Source: Blastobasis lacticolella
Lineage: Eukaryota > Arthropoda > Insecta > Lepidoptera > Blastobasidae
Assembly (NCBI GenBank): GCA_905147135.1
Contig: LR990050.1
Span: 11,344,001 to 11,408,000, forward strand
DNA: 64,000 nt
Direction of reading: 5' to 3'
The notes under the pieces were generated by a model, which was given only the letters and a program-made list of their open reading frames with translations, ran no database searches and was not told the origin of the DNA. This document shows positions 22,597-32,925 of the stretch, in pieces. How positions within the stretch are numbered: the stretch's first letter is position 1; each line of letters opens with the position of its first letter. Made by a program: the position numbers and the translations under genes.

Positions 22597-22879
22597 AGGA
22601 GTTATCGCGGATAAGTACGAAGAGGCACGGCTGCGCTGGTATGGTCACGTGTTGCGTAAGCCCCAGGGATACGTGGGAAACAGATGTCTGAATCTGTCAG
22701 TATCAGGAAAGAGATCCCGCGGAAGGCCCAAGAAGCGATGGATTGACATCGCCGAGTCGGATGCAAGAGTCAATGGCTTACGACGTAAGGACGCCGAAGA
22801 TCGGGCAAAGTGGATAAAGAAAAGCAGGAAAGCGGACCCTGGCAGTAGCCGGGATTGACCGCTCGGATGATGATGATGA
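22597..22879 (+). pseudogene. 5'-truncated RTE LINE, C-terminal fragment
   Basis: Encodes the C-terminus of an RTE-type reverse transcriptase: RLRWYGHVLRKPQG, GKRSRGRPKKRWIDIAESD, LRRKDAEDRAKW and RKADPGSSRD, then the GGATGATGATGATGA tail. The 16-bp word GTCAGCTCGCTGTTTT occurs at 22581-22596 and again at 22880-22895, giving an exact target duplication and precise ends. The reading frame is intact across what remains, so this is a fairly recent truncated insertion with no function of its own. Confidence 0.9.
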
Positions 22880-22895
22880 GTCAGCTCGCTGTTTT

Positions 22896-23160
22896 GATCT
22901 TGAATTTGCAACATAGGTGGGTATGGCGGCAGGAGACGGGCACAGCATTGAATGAACGAAACGTGCGCTCGAGCACATTTCTATTTAGTGTACCTCACGA
23001 CTCACACGTGATAGGGCGGTGTTTCTTGCGTGTATGTATTGAGTTTTATATACAATAATCTATCCATATAAAAATTAGAGTAATTTGAACAATATTTATT
23101 GTAAAATTAGCATAAAGTGTAACATTTAATACGAAAATTTAAAAATTAATATGAAATTAT
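22896..23160. other. non-coding
   Basis: No feature recognised. Confidence 0.45.
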
Positions 23161-23162
23161 TT

Positions 23163-23345
23163 CGGCCTCAGCCCGTGCGAGAGCCAGAAAGAAATACATA
23201 TCATGGCTATCGTCGGAAAGATCATGGGCCATACGTGGGTATCCCAATGTCCGGCGCTGAGAGTTTGAGAGAGCTGAGAGAGGCGCTGTTTAGAGAGCGT
23301 CTCAAACCTGCCAAGGTAGAGTTTTACGTTAAAGCCATGTGTTCC
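23163..23345 (+). repeat. dispersed repeat family E
   Basis: Begins CGGCCTCAGCCCGTGC, GAGCCAGAAAGAAATACA, then GGGCCATACGTG and CCCAATGTCCGG. The same order occurs at 62203-62400 and, reversed, at 36925-37150. The open frame across it is a chance product of the repeat. Class unknown. Confidence 0.65.
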
Positions 23346-23754
23346 GACACAGCCCTACCCGATTTTCATAGAAGTCCAAGTGAGAGAAATAGAAGTTTAT
23401 GGAGATGGTACATAATAGAAGTTGTTTATAGCTAGTGGTAACTAAACGAACGTATAGTAAGTATGCGTACGGCCCGGCCCACCTTTAAGTATCTACCTTA
23501 CCTAGGTAAGCAGTTACCGAGTTGTTTTCATTGCCGGAAGGTAATCGAACTGCACCTAGGTATGGCACTGGGCGGCTTAAGGCGCTATCCTAATTGGCAA
23601 CGGTCGTGCTACCATGGTCATACGATGGACTTCGCCCGACCAATATGAGACCTCTAAACCGCTCGTCGCACGACCATGGGATACAGCAAAAGCAATCCCT
23701 TCACAATTATAGGTAATAACAATAACTGAAGCTGAAACATGCACAGCCAGAACA

Positions 23755-23990
23755 AATGCCCCAGAAAAGAGCAAATGGCTGTATTTGTGGAGGATTAATC
23801 GATGGCACTGACACGGGCGCCCGCGGGCGGCGCGTGCAGCCGCCGACGCCGCCGTTACGTCGTGTTCTGTGCGTTTCCCCGCTAATTATTGCCATAAATC
23901 GCTCTATTTGCATGCTGTTGGACTTCCACTTGGAATTCGGGCAAAACGTTTATATTCGGTTGTGCATAAAGAGGAATTGTTTACAAACAG
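23755..23990. promoter_or_regulatory. candidate conserved regulatory element
   Basis: A CpG-rich core (GGGCGCCCGCGGGCGGCGCG) is flanked by motifs resembling homeodomain and POU sites: GGATTAATCGATGG, GCTAATTATTGCC and ATTTGCAT. The sequence is well mixed and not a recognised repeat. This is inference from motif content only. Confidence 0.3.
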
Positions 23991-24042
23991 CACAAATAAT
24001 GCACATCGTCTAGTTTTGACTTCGTGATTATACTCGACCGAC

Positions 24043-24104
24043 AAAGACGCTGTCGCACTGTGAACTGTCGCGTAAAGACGCTATCGCACTGTGAACTGTC
24101 GAGT
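24043..24104 (+). repeat. 31-bp tandem duplication
   Basis: AAAGACGCTGTCGCACTGTG followed by AACTGTCGCGT is repeated at once, with two differences. Confidence 0.85.
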
Positions 24105-25204
24105 AATTTAAAAAAATACTCTTTTTCATTGTTTTGTATCTAGCTACTTGGACGAAGGGTTTTGTATGTTAGCGGAATCGCCAATGCCAACTTTTTGCTA
24201 TACCTATATATTTACTATACCTAGGTATAGGGTACGGTAGGGGTAGGTATCCAGCACTGGATGATAATATCCTAATCTCAGCAACAACTAAACCGATTTA
24301 AAAAAGGCATTATTATGACGCTACACGGACGCTGCCCAATTCCCAAATGTCAATGGTTATTCACTTCCGGATCCCGGATATATTAAAGAGTTCCCGCGAG
24401 AACAACGAACGTCGAAAGAGTCTGAAACCAAAAGATGCTCAGAAACCATAATGTTACTTTAAACTCTTCCGAGCAATATTTGTTTCCAACATAGAAACTA
24501 AACTAAGTAAAACTTTCTACAAATATACCTCTAGATTTATGATATAATCTTCAACAAACAGCCTAACAGAGATTAAACCCGCTATTGGTACTTTTTGAAT
24601 ATTGCGGCGGATTCATGTCGGCTCTGATGTCATGTTTGCGAAAGGATACGAGCAAATATTTGTTCGGCTCACCCTCCGTGGATGCAAACGCGGACTCCGA
24701 CAATTCTAATTGAAGTGAGAATAAAACTGAAAGTTCCCTCTCGCCTCCCAACTACACCGGGGATGGGCTAATTAAATTGGAAGCTCGTTCACAAACAAAG
24801 TGACTCGTTAATTTGATAGTGTCGCTGATGTTCCTACCTGACCCAAAAGTTTGCGCCCGACCTCAAAGGAAGTAGGGAACGCACCGAGCGCACATTATGG
24901 GAATTGTTTTACCTGTTTTTTACATTTACAAAATAGCCACAGCTGTAGTGCGAAACTAAGTGGGATACTTCCCATGCGGTCTGGCGCTATTAAGGCGGAG
25001 CTTAATCCCTTATTAATTTACAAACGGACGGCAAGTGAGCATAAGCAGTTAGATTATGCTCGACTGGTAACATTTTAATATCAAAAGATATAAAATAATG
25101 GTACCTACTTAAATAAGCAGCCTAAATCGATCATCGGATATTAACAAAAAATCCTGAATTATATATTTCTTTAAATATCACCTTAAGGTGATTACAGAAA
25201 GTGG

Positions 25205-25440
25205 CGCGCACGAAGGCCTATGTCCGCCTTGACCATAATGCAGTATTTGGTAGATCAGGTTTACGTACCTGGTAGTAGTGGATTTACAGGACTGCAGTAG
25301 AGCGACTACAGGAAAAGCCCACCAGATTGGATAATGGACATTTAGTCACAGTGCAGGTTCCCTCACAATGTTTTCCCTCACCGTAAAATACTTGTTAGTG
25401 TTCAGTGGCACTGGCTATCGAACTTGATTGTTGGATTTGA
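25205..25440 (+). repeat. SINE family D fragment (reverse of its sense strand)
   Basis: CCTTGACCATAATGCAG, TTTGGTAGATCAGG and CAGGTTCCCTCACAATGTTTT match the family D copies at 51715-52165 and 55915-56430. It is degraded. Confidence 0.55.
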
Positions 25441-27241
25441 GTTTTCTCCTCAGTCACAGTCAATACAAAATACAAAAAAGTTTTAAATTATTATCTATTA
25501 TACTATGAACAGTCTGTTTGATCGTATGCCCTCCCTCCACGTCCGAACAGGAACAACCTCTGCCCTGATTTTACCTGTAGTTACGGAGCCTTTACAGTCC
25601 CTTCAACTTTGTCTGTAGACTATGCCCTTACATTGTCTAACTTTTATCCCAAGGGAGGATTGTACACTCGGGTGTAATGAATATTGAGCCACTAGCATAC
25701 AAAATAAGTATAGTTTTCAATTTATTTTTCTATTGCACGAGTGCATCTGACTTATCTTGTAAAATGGGTGTAGGTTAGGTGTTAGTACGTAAAATCAATG
25801 ATGTCATCGATGAAGTAAAGATAAAGAGTTGCAACGTTTTTCTAATCTTTGGTTGCACATCGGCTGGATAGGCTTCGTAGAGCGTTGTCTCTGTCACTGT
25901 GTGTGAGTGAAACCAAGGCTAAACTAAAGTCCGATATCGGGGTAGAAAGAAATTCGTACATATACCCTTTATTACTCGTCTCTGTCGCTCTTGTGTAAAT
26001 AGATTATCGTACTAATGACATTTATTTTCATCCTGCTCCGTGACGGAACTTTAGGAGATATACATTATTATATATCTATTTACTAAAACCAGATGGCTCG
26101 ATTCTTTTTCACTGCAACTAAACTGAGTGTACAGAAAGCAAAACTGGCGTTAAAAGCTAGTTTTCTATAAAAAAAATAGTCCGCCTCATTCTCCTTATTA
26201 GAGCAAATGCCTGCGAAGCCTAAATCAGCCAGGGTCAGCTGAGCATTTTTACTGTGAGCGGTTTCCTACGCGAATTCTTAATTACATATTTACAATTTCG
26301 CTTTTTACGTGCGGATAGTAAAGTTTATTATAAAGCGGGAGAATTTTTAGTTTGTTTAAGTACGTGTATAAGGCACTATTCTAAGTAACAAGTCGGATTA
26401 ATTTTTTATTTATTTTCATGTATTTTCTTGCTAGAGTTATTTAAAGCGGATTGGGTACCGAATTTCACGTGGACGACATCGTAGCCAAGAGCTTATTTAC
26501 TATAACTTGTTTTAAAATGGTCATATGTTACTAATTTTATAGGTAAATGTGAAAGTTTGTAAGAATGTAAGTTTGCATGTTTGTTACTCCTTCTCGCGAA
26601 AAAGAACTGAACAGATTTTAATGAAATTTGACAGTAACATGGCTTATAGCGCAGAATAGCGCCGAACGGGTCCGGAACGATGTGTCCGAATTTTACGCGG
26701 AGAATTTGCGAACAATAGCTAGTCGTAATAAGAATAGTAACATTACCTACATCTCTTTGAATTTGTGAAAACAACATTCAAGCTCTTTTGTTGAAAAATG
26801 TCGCAAGAAATACGGACGGCACGGAGTTTACGGACTACCTTCAACTGGTAATATTATGAAGACCGCGACGCGCACCTGGGACTACGCGTTCGGAACCCTG
26901 CTTCAGCAATTCCGCCTTGCCTTTAACTGTGTAGCCTTTTGGATTATATAATATATACCTTTTTCGTACATGTGTGTACCAAATGTATACATCACATATG
27001 CATAAAGTACGTCTTACTCTTTAATAGTTTGAAATATCGACATCAAACAGGTCATCTTTTGCTACACCTGTCTAATATATAAAGCTGAAGAGTTGTTTTT
27101 TTCATTTCATCGCGCTAATCTCTGGAACTACCAATAGGATTTGAAAAAGTTTTTAGGCTAGCTTATTACATCACGCTACATCCCTTAGGTAGGAGCCGAG
27201 CAAGTTACAGTAAAACTAGTAACAGGCGTTCCGTTTTGACT
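25441..27241. other. non-coding with a Helitron 3' end
   Basis: Includes the Helitron-like piece at 26535-26722. At 25857-25890 a word is shared with the 1630 inverted repeat. Near 27075-27190 AATATATAAAGCTGAAGAGT resembles another common lepidopteran repeat. No gene. Confidence 0.5.
26535..26722 (+). mobile_element. Helitron-like fragment ending in CTAG
   Basis: Has the interior words TTGTTACTCCTTCTCGCGAA and ACTGAACAGATTTTAATGAA, then ends in GCGGAGAATTTGCGAACAAT and AGCTAG, the 3' terminus form (CTAG followed by T) of Helitrons. The hairpin near the end is degraded. Confidence 0.55.
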
Positions 27242-27436
27242 GGAGCCGACCAACCGTCATTTGCAGTTGATACTAATCCTTACACAGTATAAAGTAAAGT
27301 CGCTATTGGGTGCGGGGGACGTGGTCGGATGTCCGACCATGGTCGGCTCCCCGCGCATTCGAATTAATCGAAAAGCGACTTTATTTTGTACTTTGTAAGG
27401 ATTAGTATCGACTGAAACTGACGGTTGGTCGGTTCT
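27242..27436. repeat. palindromic element with ~62-bp arms
   Basis: Left arm 27242-27303 (AGCCGACCAACCGTCATTTG, CAGTTGATACTAATCCTTAC, then TAAAGTCGCT) pairs with right arm 27373-27436 (AGCGACTTTATTTTG, GTAAGGATTAGTATCGACTG, GACGGTTGGTCGG). The spacer is GC-rich and contains CCGACCATGGTCGG, itself a palindrome. This foldback or MITE-like element could form a long hairpin RNA if transcribed. Confidence 0.75.
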
Positions 27437-28089
27437 AGCCAAATCGGAGCGTTTATTATTAGTAACGCTAAGAAAGGACGCGGTGACCGAGGCGGCCGCA
27501 CATACCTAGTGTACCGTACCTACCGCAATACCAGTACCTAGCTAGTAACATGAAATGCTCTTTGGATTTCATAATAATATGAAGGTACTATCGTAAGTAT
27601 TTGATCCCGATTTCCCCATTAACAACGCCATTTCCACCGTTTACGAATTACGTTAAAAAAAGTGCAAATTCGAAAGATCCAATTAATACAAAATTCAGGC
27701 AACTGCAGTAGGCTCAATGGAGTTAACGAGCGCATTCAGAGAAAAAATGCGAGATTGAAATTAAGTTAATAGTCAGCAGCAGGCGGTGGAGGAAAAACCA
27801 CAGCAGGATGGGTGTGGGTGGGGCCACGAGATCGGCCATGACTGGCTTTATCTAGCTATCTGATTAGAAGTGTAGACAACATTTAATAAATTTAAAAACA
27901 CTAGGAAACACATGAGGTGGCGCAGGATAGGAAGAGGCGATCTCTGCCAATCAAAATCTACTTTATATAATAAATTATTATTTAAACTCGTATTCTTTAA
28001 AAAGAAATATAGAGGTTAAAACAATCCGCTCCCAAATCTACGACCCAAGCCAACCTCACGTGCACGTTGTCCCCATATATAGGATGGGC
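27437..28089. other. non-coding
   Basis: No recognised element. Confidence 0.45.
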
Positions 28090-28945
28090 TCTCGTGGTGT
28101 GAGCATTCTGACCGACCTTTACAACCTCTCACCGGGAAGATACCCAACCAATGGAGGCTGAGTTGCATTATTCCAGTCTACAACGGTATCAAGGACTCTG
28201 TGCGGAAGTACACTAACTACCGCGGTAAAAACTCGTCGAACGCATTGTTGACTCGCCGATCCGACGGAAGTGTCTCGGAGTGTCAGTATGGGTTTCGGCC
28301 GGGTTATGGGACCATGGACCCCGTATTTGCTATGAGAACTCTCATAAAAACAGAATAAACAGATCAAAGATCGCGCCCCTGCATTTCCTGTTTCTGGATA
28401 TGCATTCCTTTGACTGTATCCCTCGGCAGACGATTTGGTGGGCGTTAGCGAAAGCTGAAGAGGACAGGTCTACAAGACTATCAATAGACAGCATATATCT
28501 CATATGCGGCTGCAAGACTTGGTCCCTACTAGAGCGACACAAGCGGGAGCTGCGCGTTACGGAAATAAAAATGCTGCGGTGCATGTGTCGAGCATTACGG
28601 AAGGATCGCGTTCGAAATACATACATTCGAGGTGACCTTGGCGTCCGTGACATCGCAGATACGTTGCAAGAGTGCCGCCTTCGATGGTATGGCCACGCCT
28701 TGCGCAGGCCGGCAAATTAGGTAAACAACAAATGTCTGGCCATGCTACCGCCTCCAGGCTGGGTAGAAGAGGCCCGCCCAAAAAACGATGGCTGGATGCT
28801 GTGAAGCCAACAAACGTGTGCCAACAAACGCAACACCAAGGATGCCGAAGGCCAAGCAAAGTGGACAAAGAGGAGCAGGAAGACGTAATAGACTCCGCGT
28901 GCTGCTCAGGAGCGCAACCGGGACATAACGCCAAGATGATGATAA
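28090..28945 (+). pseudogene. RTE LINE pseudogene, internally deleted
   Basis: Decayed coding sequence of an RTE-type endonuclease-reverse transcriptase. Near 28290 a broken frame gives YGFRPGYGTMDPVFA, followed by a motif-A remnant. An internal deletion then joins the WWAL segment to the C-terminal region: CGCKTWSLLERHKRELRVTE, KMLRCMCRALRKDRVRN, GDLGVRDIADTLQECRLRWY, GHALRR. After a frameshift comes RRGPPKKRWLDAVK. The 3' end reads GCAACCGGGACATAACGCC and AAGATGATGATAATGATA. The YADD segment is missing, several stops and frameshifts are present, and the copy is dead. Confidence 0.85.
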
Positions 28946-30344
28946 TGATAAGTATTTATGATTTCTAATATTTACAAAATTAAACCTAGTTACCTTAATT
29001 AAAATATATATACAAGAAATAAAAAATTAAACCTCACATAAAAAAGTAAGTTCCTAGAAGGATGGCGGCGTTACCTCCGCTTTTAAATTTCTATGAATAT
29101 AATTCTGCAAGAGGAAGCACAATTTAACATGAATAAGAAAGCTTACGGTAGGTTCTGCGATTGAACAGTACATTATTCCTTTCCGTTGCCTTACTTGCTG
29201 CCTGCTTCGCGTCGACATCCATATCTACAACGCAAAGGATCGACACCTATATCTACAACTTTTAATGCAATTCTAACGGCGGTTGCGGCTAAGGTATGTT
29301 TCTTGTATTGTATAAAAAATACTGACACGGGCCCCAAACTATTTAATCAGTCTCCGGGTTCCCAGTGGAAAACCTTGGTCTACCTCGATCCGCCAATACA
29401 AGTAGCGACCTCGTTGCGGTGCGGAAGTTTGACTTCTACTGGGTTGTACTGTATTACGACGTAACGTTTTATAAGTACTTTTCCCCTCCAACTTCGTGGC
29501 CTTAGGATAGGAATTAAATGTAGCGTCGCCGGATCCGGGATCGCTGAGTTAGTGCCGGGCCGCGGCCGGAAACAGGTGCCGCAGTTCGGGGCGCGCTTAC
29601 AACTCACTAATTTTATATGTGCCCATAACTACCGCACCTACCCTACCTTTCTAGCCGAAGGAACCGCAACCAGCCCAAATGCAAATGTGGCTCTTTAAAA
29701 ATGTACCCGCAATTCCAGTTCTATTTTATACAAAAGCTGGCTGGCTGCGATACGAACAATCTACAATTCACAATTTCACGTATTATAATGTTTCATTCGT
29801 TCGTGTGGCTCCCCGCACTTTGTTTTTTTACTCGATGAGTATTCCGCAATTCCAACTTTGCCATAATCGTTCCCATCTCTCTGCATCGGTATACGTAATG
29901 TACATACAAATTGAGTACTATTGTTCAGCCACGTCTTTGTTTTGTCGTGCAATCCGAGGATTGCACCATTTCTATCTCAAAATTTTACAGTGTTCGAATT
30001 TGTATGACAACGATAGCGAGACATTCTATTGGCATAAAAAACGTTTGTGTAACTCCGTTATCACAATTTTAGGGAAAATTGCTTCCAGGACAGCTGAGTA
30101 CTATCGATTCTATTTATTTTCCAATTTGGATAAAAGGCTTTAGCTCAACGAGAATGGCACAGCCACCTTTGCAACGTTCATTTGGAATGTTCCTTTGCTC
30201 AGACGTCCTAATAAATTCAATCGAAAATATCTTGAAAAATAAGAACGTCCTGCAAAAAGGAAAAATAAAATGTCATTTCTCAAACTCTAAGTAGGCAAGT
30301 AGGAAATAATCCGTACTTTCTTACGTTACGTAGTACTTGCTAAA
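28946..30344. other. non-coding; family F copy and CpG-rich patch
   Basis: Family F lies at 29347-29460 (listed). A CpG-rich patch lies at about 29515-29600 (GGGCCGCGGCCGG). A 154-codon open frame at 29679-30143 has no recognisable domain and is treated as chance. Confidence 0.45.
29347..29460 (+). repeat. dispersed repeat family F
   Basis: CAGTGGAAAACCTTGGTCTA, CCTCG, GCGACCTCGTTGCGGTGCGG and TTTGACTTCTACTG parallel the copies at 13128-13256 and 42076-42197. Confidence 0.55.
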
Positions 30345-30810
30345 GATATAAATGCGAAAGTCTGTTTGTTTGGTGTTTTATTCTTCTTTCATTTAGCCAC
30401 GTAGCAACGGATCGATAGGTATTTTCGTCGCCAATATTTATAGAAGCTTTTTATCGAAACCTTGTATAAAGGCGTAGGGAAAAGCTAATAATTCAGCATT
30501 GTACGAGGTGGACGGTTTAACCTTCCACTTTGAATAATCAATTAACCTGTACCTAGTACTAATTTCATAAAGTGTGCATATTTGGCTCTCCATTATTTAC
30601 TATACCATTATTTATAAGTATATTGATATAGGTATAATGATCGATCCTTATTTATGAACACCCATAAGAGGTCGCTTTGTGAAACTAGGTAGTTCTTCTT
30701 TATCTTCTAATCTTTTCTCTTTTAAACTACGCAATATATTTTAATGCGGTTTCATTCATCAACAATACATAGAGTGATTCAAGAGGATTTTTTAGGGGTT
30801 AAGTAGGTTT
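30345..30810 (+). mobile_element. Helitron-like fragments
   Basis: Two pieces. 30345-30490 starts TATAAATGCGAAAGTCTG and contains GCAACGGATCGATAGG. 30705-30810 contains CTTTTAAACTACGCAATATA, TTTTAATGCGGTTTC and ACATAGAGTGATTCAAGAGG, the interior words of the lepidopteran Helitron family seen at 61212-61530. Ends are not preserved. Confidence 0.5.
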
Positions 30811-30843
30811 ACGCGAATGATGTCGCGCCGGGACTAATAGTAA

Positions 30844-31319
30844 CACCGGCACACAAAAAAAAAAAAATTGTCTGTACACCGGGCGCCACCTATCTACGGG
30901 CATGTTTTTCGACCCGCTGAATACGAATTTTAAGTCAGTTTAGGCCGTCCATCCTTCAATTTAGTGAATTCAAGTAAATTGCAAGAAACCCCAAAAAATA
31001 GCCAAAATACGATGTTTTGGCAAGAAAAAAAATTTTGACATCTAAGACAAGCATAATTTTTATGTATTCTGATCTGTTAAACACTAATTTCGATCGTACT
31101 TTAATCATAAACTTATTTAATTCGAAAAAAAATTATAAAACATCCTTAAAAAATGCAAAAATCGTAAAAAATTAGGATTATCTTGGTACAAAAAATTTTC
31201 AAAATTGAAGGCTGGACGGCCTAAACTGACTTAAAATACGTATTCAGCGGGTCGAAAACCATGCCCGTAGATAGGTGGCGCCCGGTGTACAGACAATTTT
31301 TTTTTTTTATGTGCCGGTG
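30844..31319. mobile_element. 476-bp MITE with ~118-bp terminal inverted repeats
   Basis: The arms 30844-30962 and 31202-31319 are inverted copies: CACCGGCACA, then ACCGGGCGCCACCTATCTAC, GGGCATG and CGACCCGCTGAATACG on the left, with the complement on the right. TAA flanks both ends (30841-30843 and 31320-31322). The A-rich centre has no coding capacity. A 3-bp TAA duplication fits PIF/Harbinger; ends beginning CAC would also fit a CMC-type element. Class uncertain, borders clear. Confidence 0.85.
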
Positions 31320-31322
31320 TAA

Positions 31323-32695
31323 TTAATAATATAATCGATTCAGAGTACAGAATAGTACATAGCTACTTATCTGCATTGATTGCATTTCTCCGACCAGTTT
31401 CACCGTGCAAACGGGCATGGAGTTGAAAAATCCAGCTCCGTTCTATCCAGGTAATGTGCGTATACATGAATGCTCAGCACCTATTGATTTTTTATTTGGC
31501 TCGAGCGCGGATAATGGACGCTTTTATGCAAATGCAGTATCCGCACTGCATCATACAGCGTAGAGGTGAGAATCCAAGTAATACGGACTGCCGGTATGTT
31601 GTGTAGCGGCAGTGAGAGTTTATCGAGTGGATTTATGTTCGCTAGCTAGAGAGCGCAGCGTAAAACTGTTTTCAAATAATAAACTTTCTAGTCGTATCAC
31701 TCTTGGCAGGAAATAAATGCTTTTGCCTTTGCAGAGCGGTCGTGGTTACTGGATGGTGGTTCGCTTCACCAGTCGCAGCCATTCTTCCCTTATGGCTGCT
31801 CTTCTTGTGCACTCGTGAAGGGGCCCAACTAAAGCCTTCCTGACTTGATCAGTCCATAGAGTTGGAGATCTGCCGCGAGCCCGGGTACCCTCCACAGTGT
31901 CTTGCACAACTAACCTTTCGATACTGCCTTTGTCACGTGCCCACAAATAAGCTAATAGAACATAAATATATTTTTTCCATATTTTAATTCGCTATTGATT
32001 GAAATATCATTGATAGGCTGTTATCCAATCTTAGGTAGACGAGATTGCTGTGCTTTATCTATTACAGTACCTACTAATGTGCTGGACCAATTTCGACGAA
32101 ACAGGGCCTTATCACTTGGGAAAACTAATTGATAAATTAATAATTCTTATCGAATTGGCCTATCCATTCTGAAGCCACAGACAATACATTAATGGCGTCA
32201 AACATTATAAAACCCTCTTCTGGTTTCGAGTTTAAAAATATGACTCATGCGAAAGTTAGGTAGCCCTTTTTAAATGTTGCGTTCGATAAAGAACATAAAT
32301 TAACTTAAAAAGTTACTCCGTTAGACCTACTATGGCTAAGATTGTTTACATTTGTGTTGTAGGTACTTGTATAACATTATTTGTTACATTCTGTACGCGT
32401 GGAAATTGTTTTTAGCGCAGTTTATCTTTATCCGAAAAGACGAAGATTTTCGATTATCCGAAGATTTTAAATGACTTCCCTAATGTATGAAAGCTAGTAC
32501 TAGAGGTCAAGCTGTGGTTCATCATCAGATGTTCCAGTTACCAAAATCAATTATATCCTATATGTTGCTTAGACTTAATAGCTACACAACATAAAATTTC
32601 CATTCAAATCCGTCCAGTACATCTGGAGATTAGCGGGTACAAACAGACAGGTGATATTTAAATAAAAATATTTTTCTATTACTATTTATTCATCG
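31323..32695. other. non-coding; RTE fragment and possible enhancer-like block
   Basis: Includes the RTE fragment at 31735-31946. Near 31490-31550 is a well-mixed block containing TTTTATGCAAATGCAG (a POU octamer form). At 32590-32660 a short Helitron-like interior word lies in AAATCCGTCCAGTACATCTG. No gene. Confidence 0.4.
31735..31946 (-). pseudogene. RTE-type reverse transcriptase C-terminal fragment
   Basis: Minus-strand frame: RDKGSIERLVVQDTVEGTR, ARGRSPTLWTDQVRKA, HECTRRAAIREEWLRLVKR. This matches the RGRSP.RWTDQ type C-terminal tail of insect RTE-like endonuclease-reverse transcriptases. It is a different subfamily from 17255 and 22597. Only the last ~65 codons remain. Confidence 0.7.
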
Positions 32696-32925
32696 CCTTA
32701 AGACACAGAATACCGCTGCTAAACAATACTATTTTAAATAGTATTGTGTTTCTACCGGTGAGTAAGGTCTCCAGTGCTCCATGGGGTGGGGATTTGGGGA
32801 TCCGTGACTTTGTCAGTGGAGGGGCATTTGCCTTAGTGTTGCTAATGTCTATAGGTAGTGGTGACCACTTTTCATCAGAAGGCCCTCTTGCCTGTTTGCC
32901 TATCGTATGACATAAAAAAAATTAC
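32696..32925 (+). repeat. SINE family A copy
   Basis: Begins with CAGAATACCGCTGCTAAAC, then the palindrome AATACTATTTTAAATAGTATT, the CCGGTGAGTAAGGTCTCC block, GCTCCATGGGGTGG, GTTGCTAATGTCTATAGG and GGTGACCACTTTTCATCAG, and ends CGTATGACATAAAAAAAA. It has the same order as 54537-54904 but lacks part of the middle and the 5' end. Confidence 0.75.

Larger units (their letters stand above)
23346..25200. other. non-coding; possible enhancer-like block and short tandem repeat
   Basis: Contains the GC-rich, motif-rich block at 23755-23990 and the 31-bp tandem repeat at 24043-24104 (both listed). No gene. Confidence 0.45.

Noticed and set aside
22645..22978. Minus-strand frames over the RTE fragment
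   Set aside because: Antisense shadows of the RTE coding region.
29679..30143. 154-codon open frame on the plus strand
   Set aside because: No domain, many rare residues for a protein (Tyr, His and Phe clusters from AT-rich DNA), no convincing splice or promoter signals.
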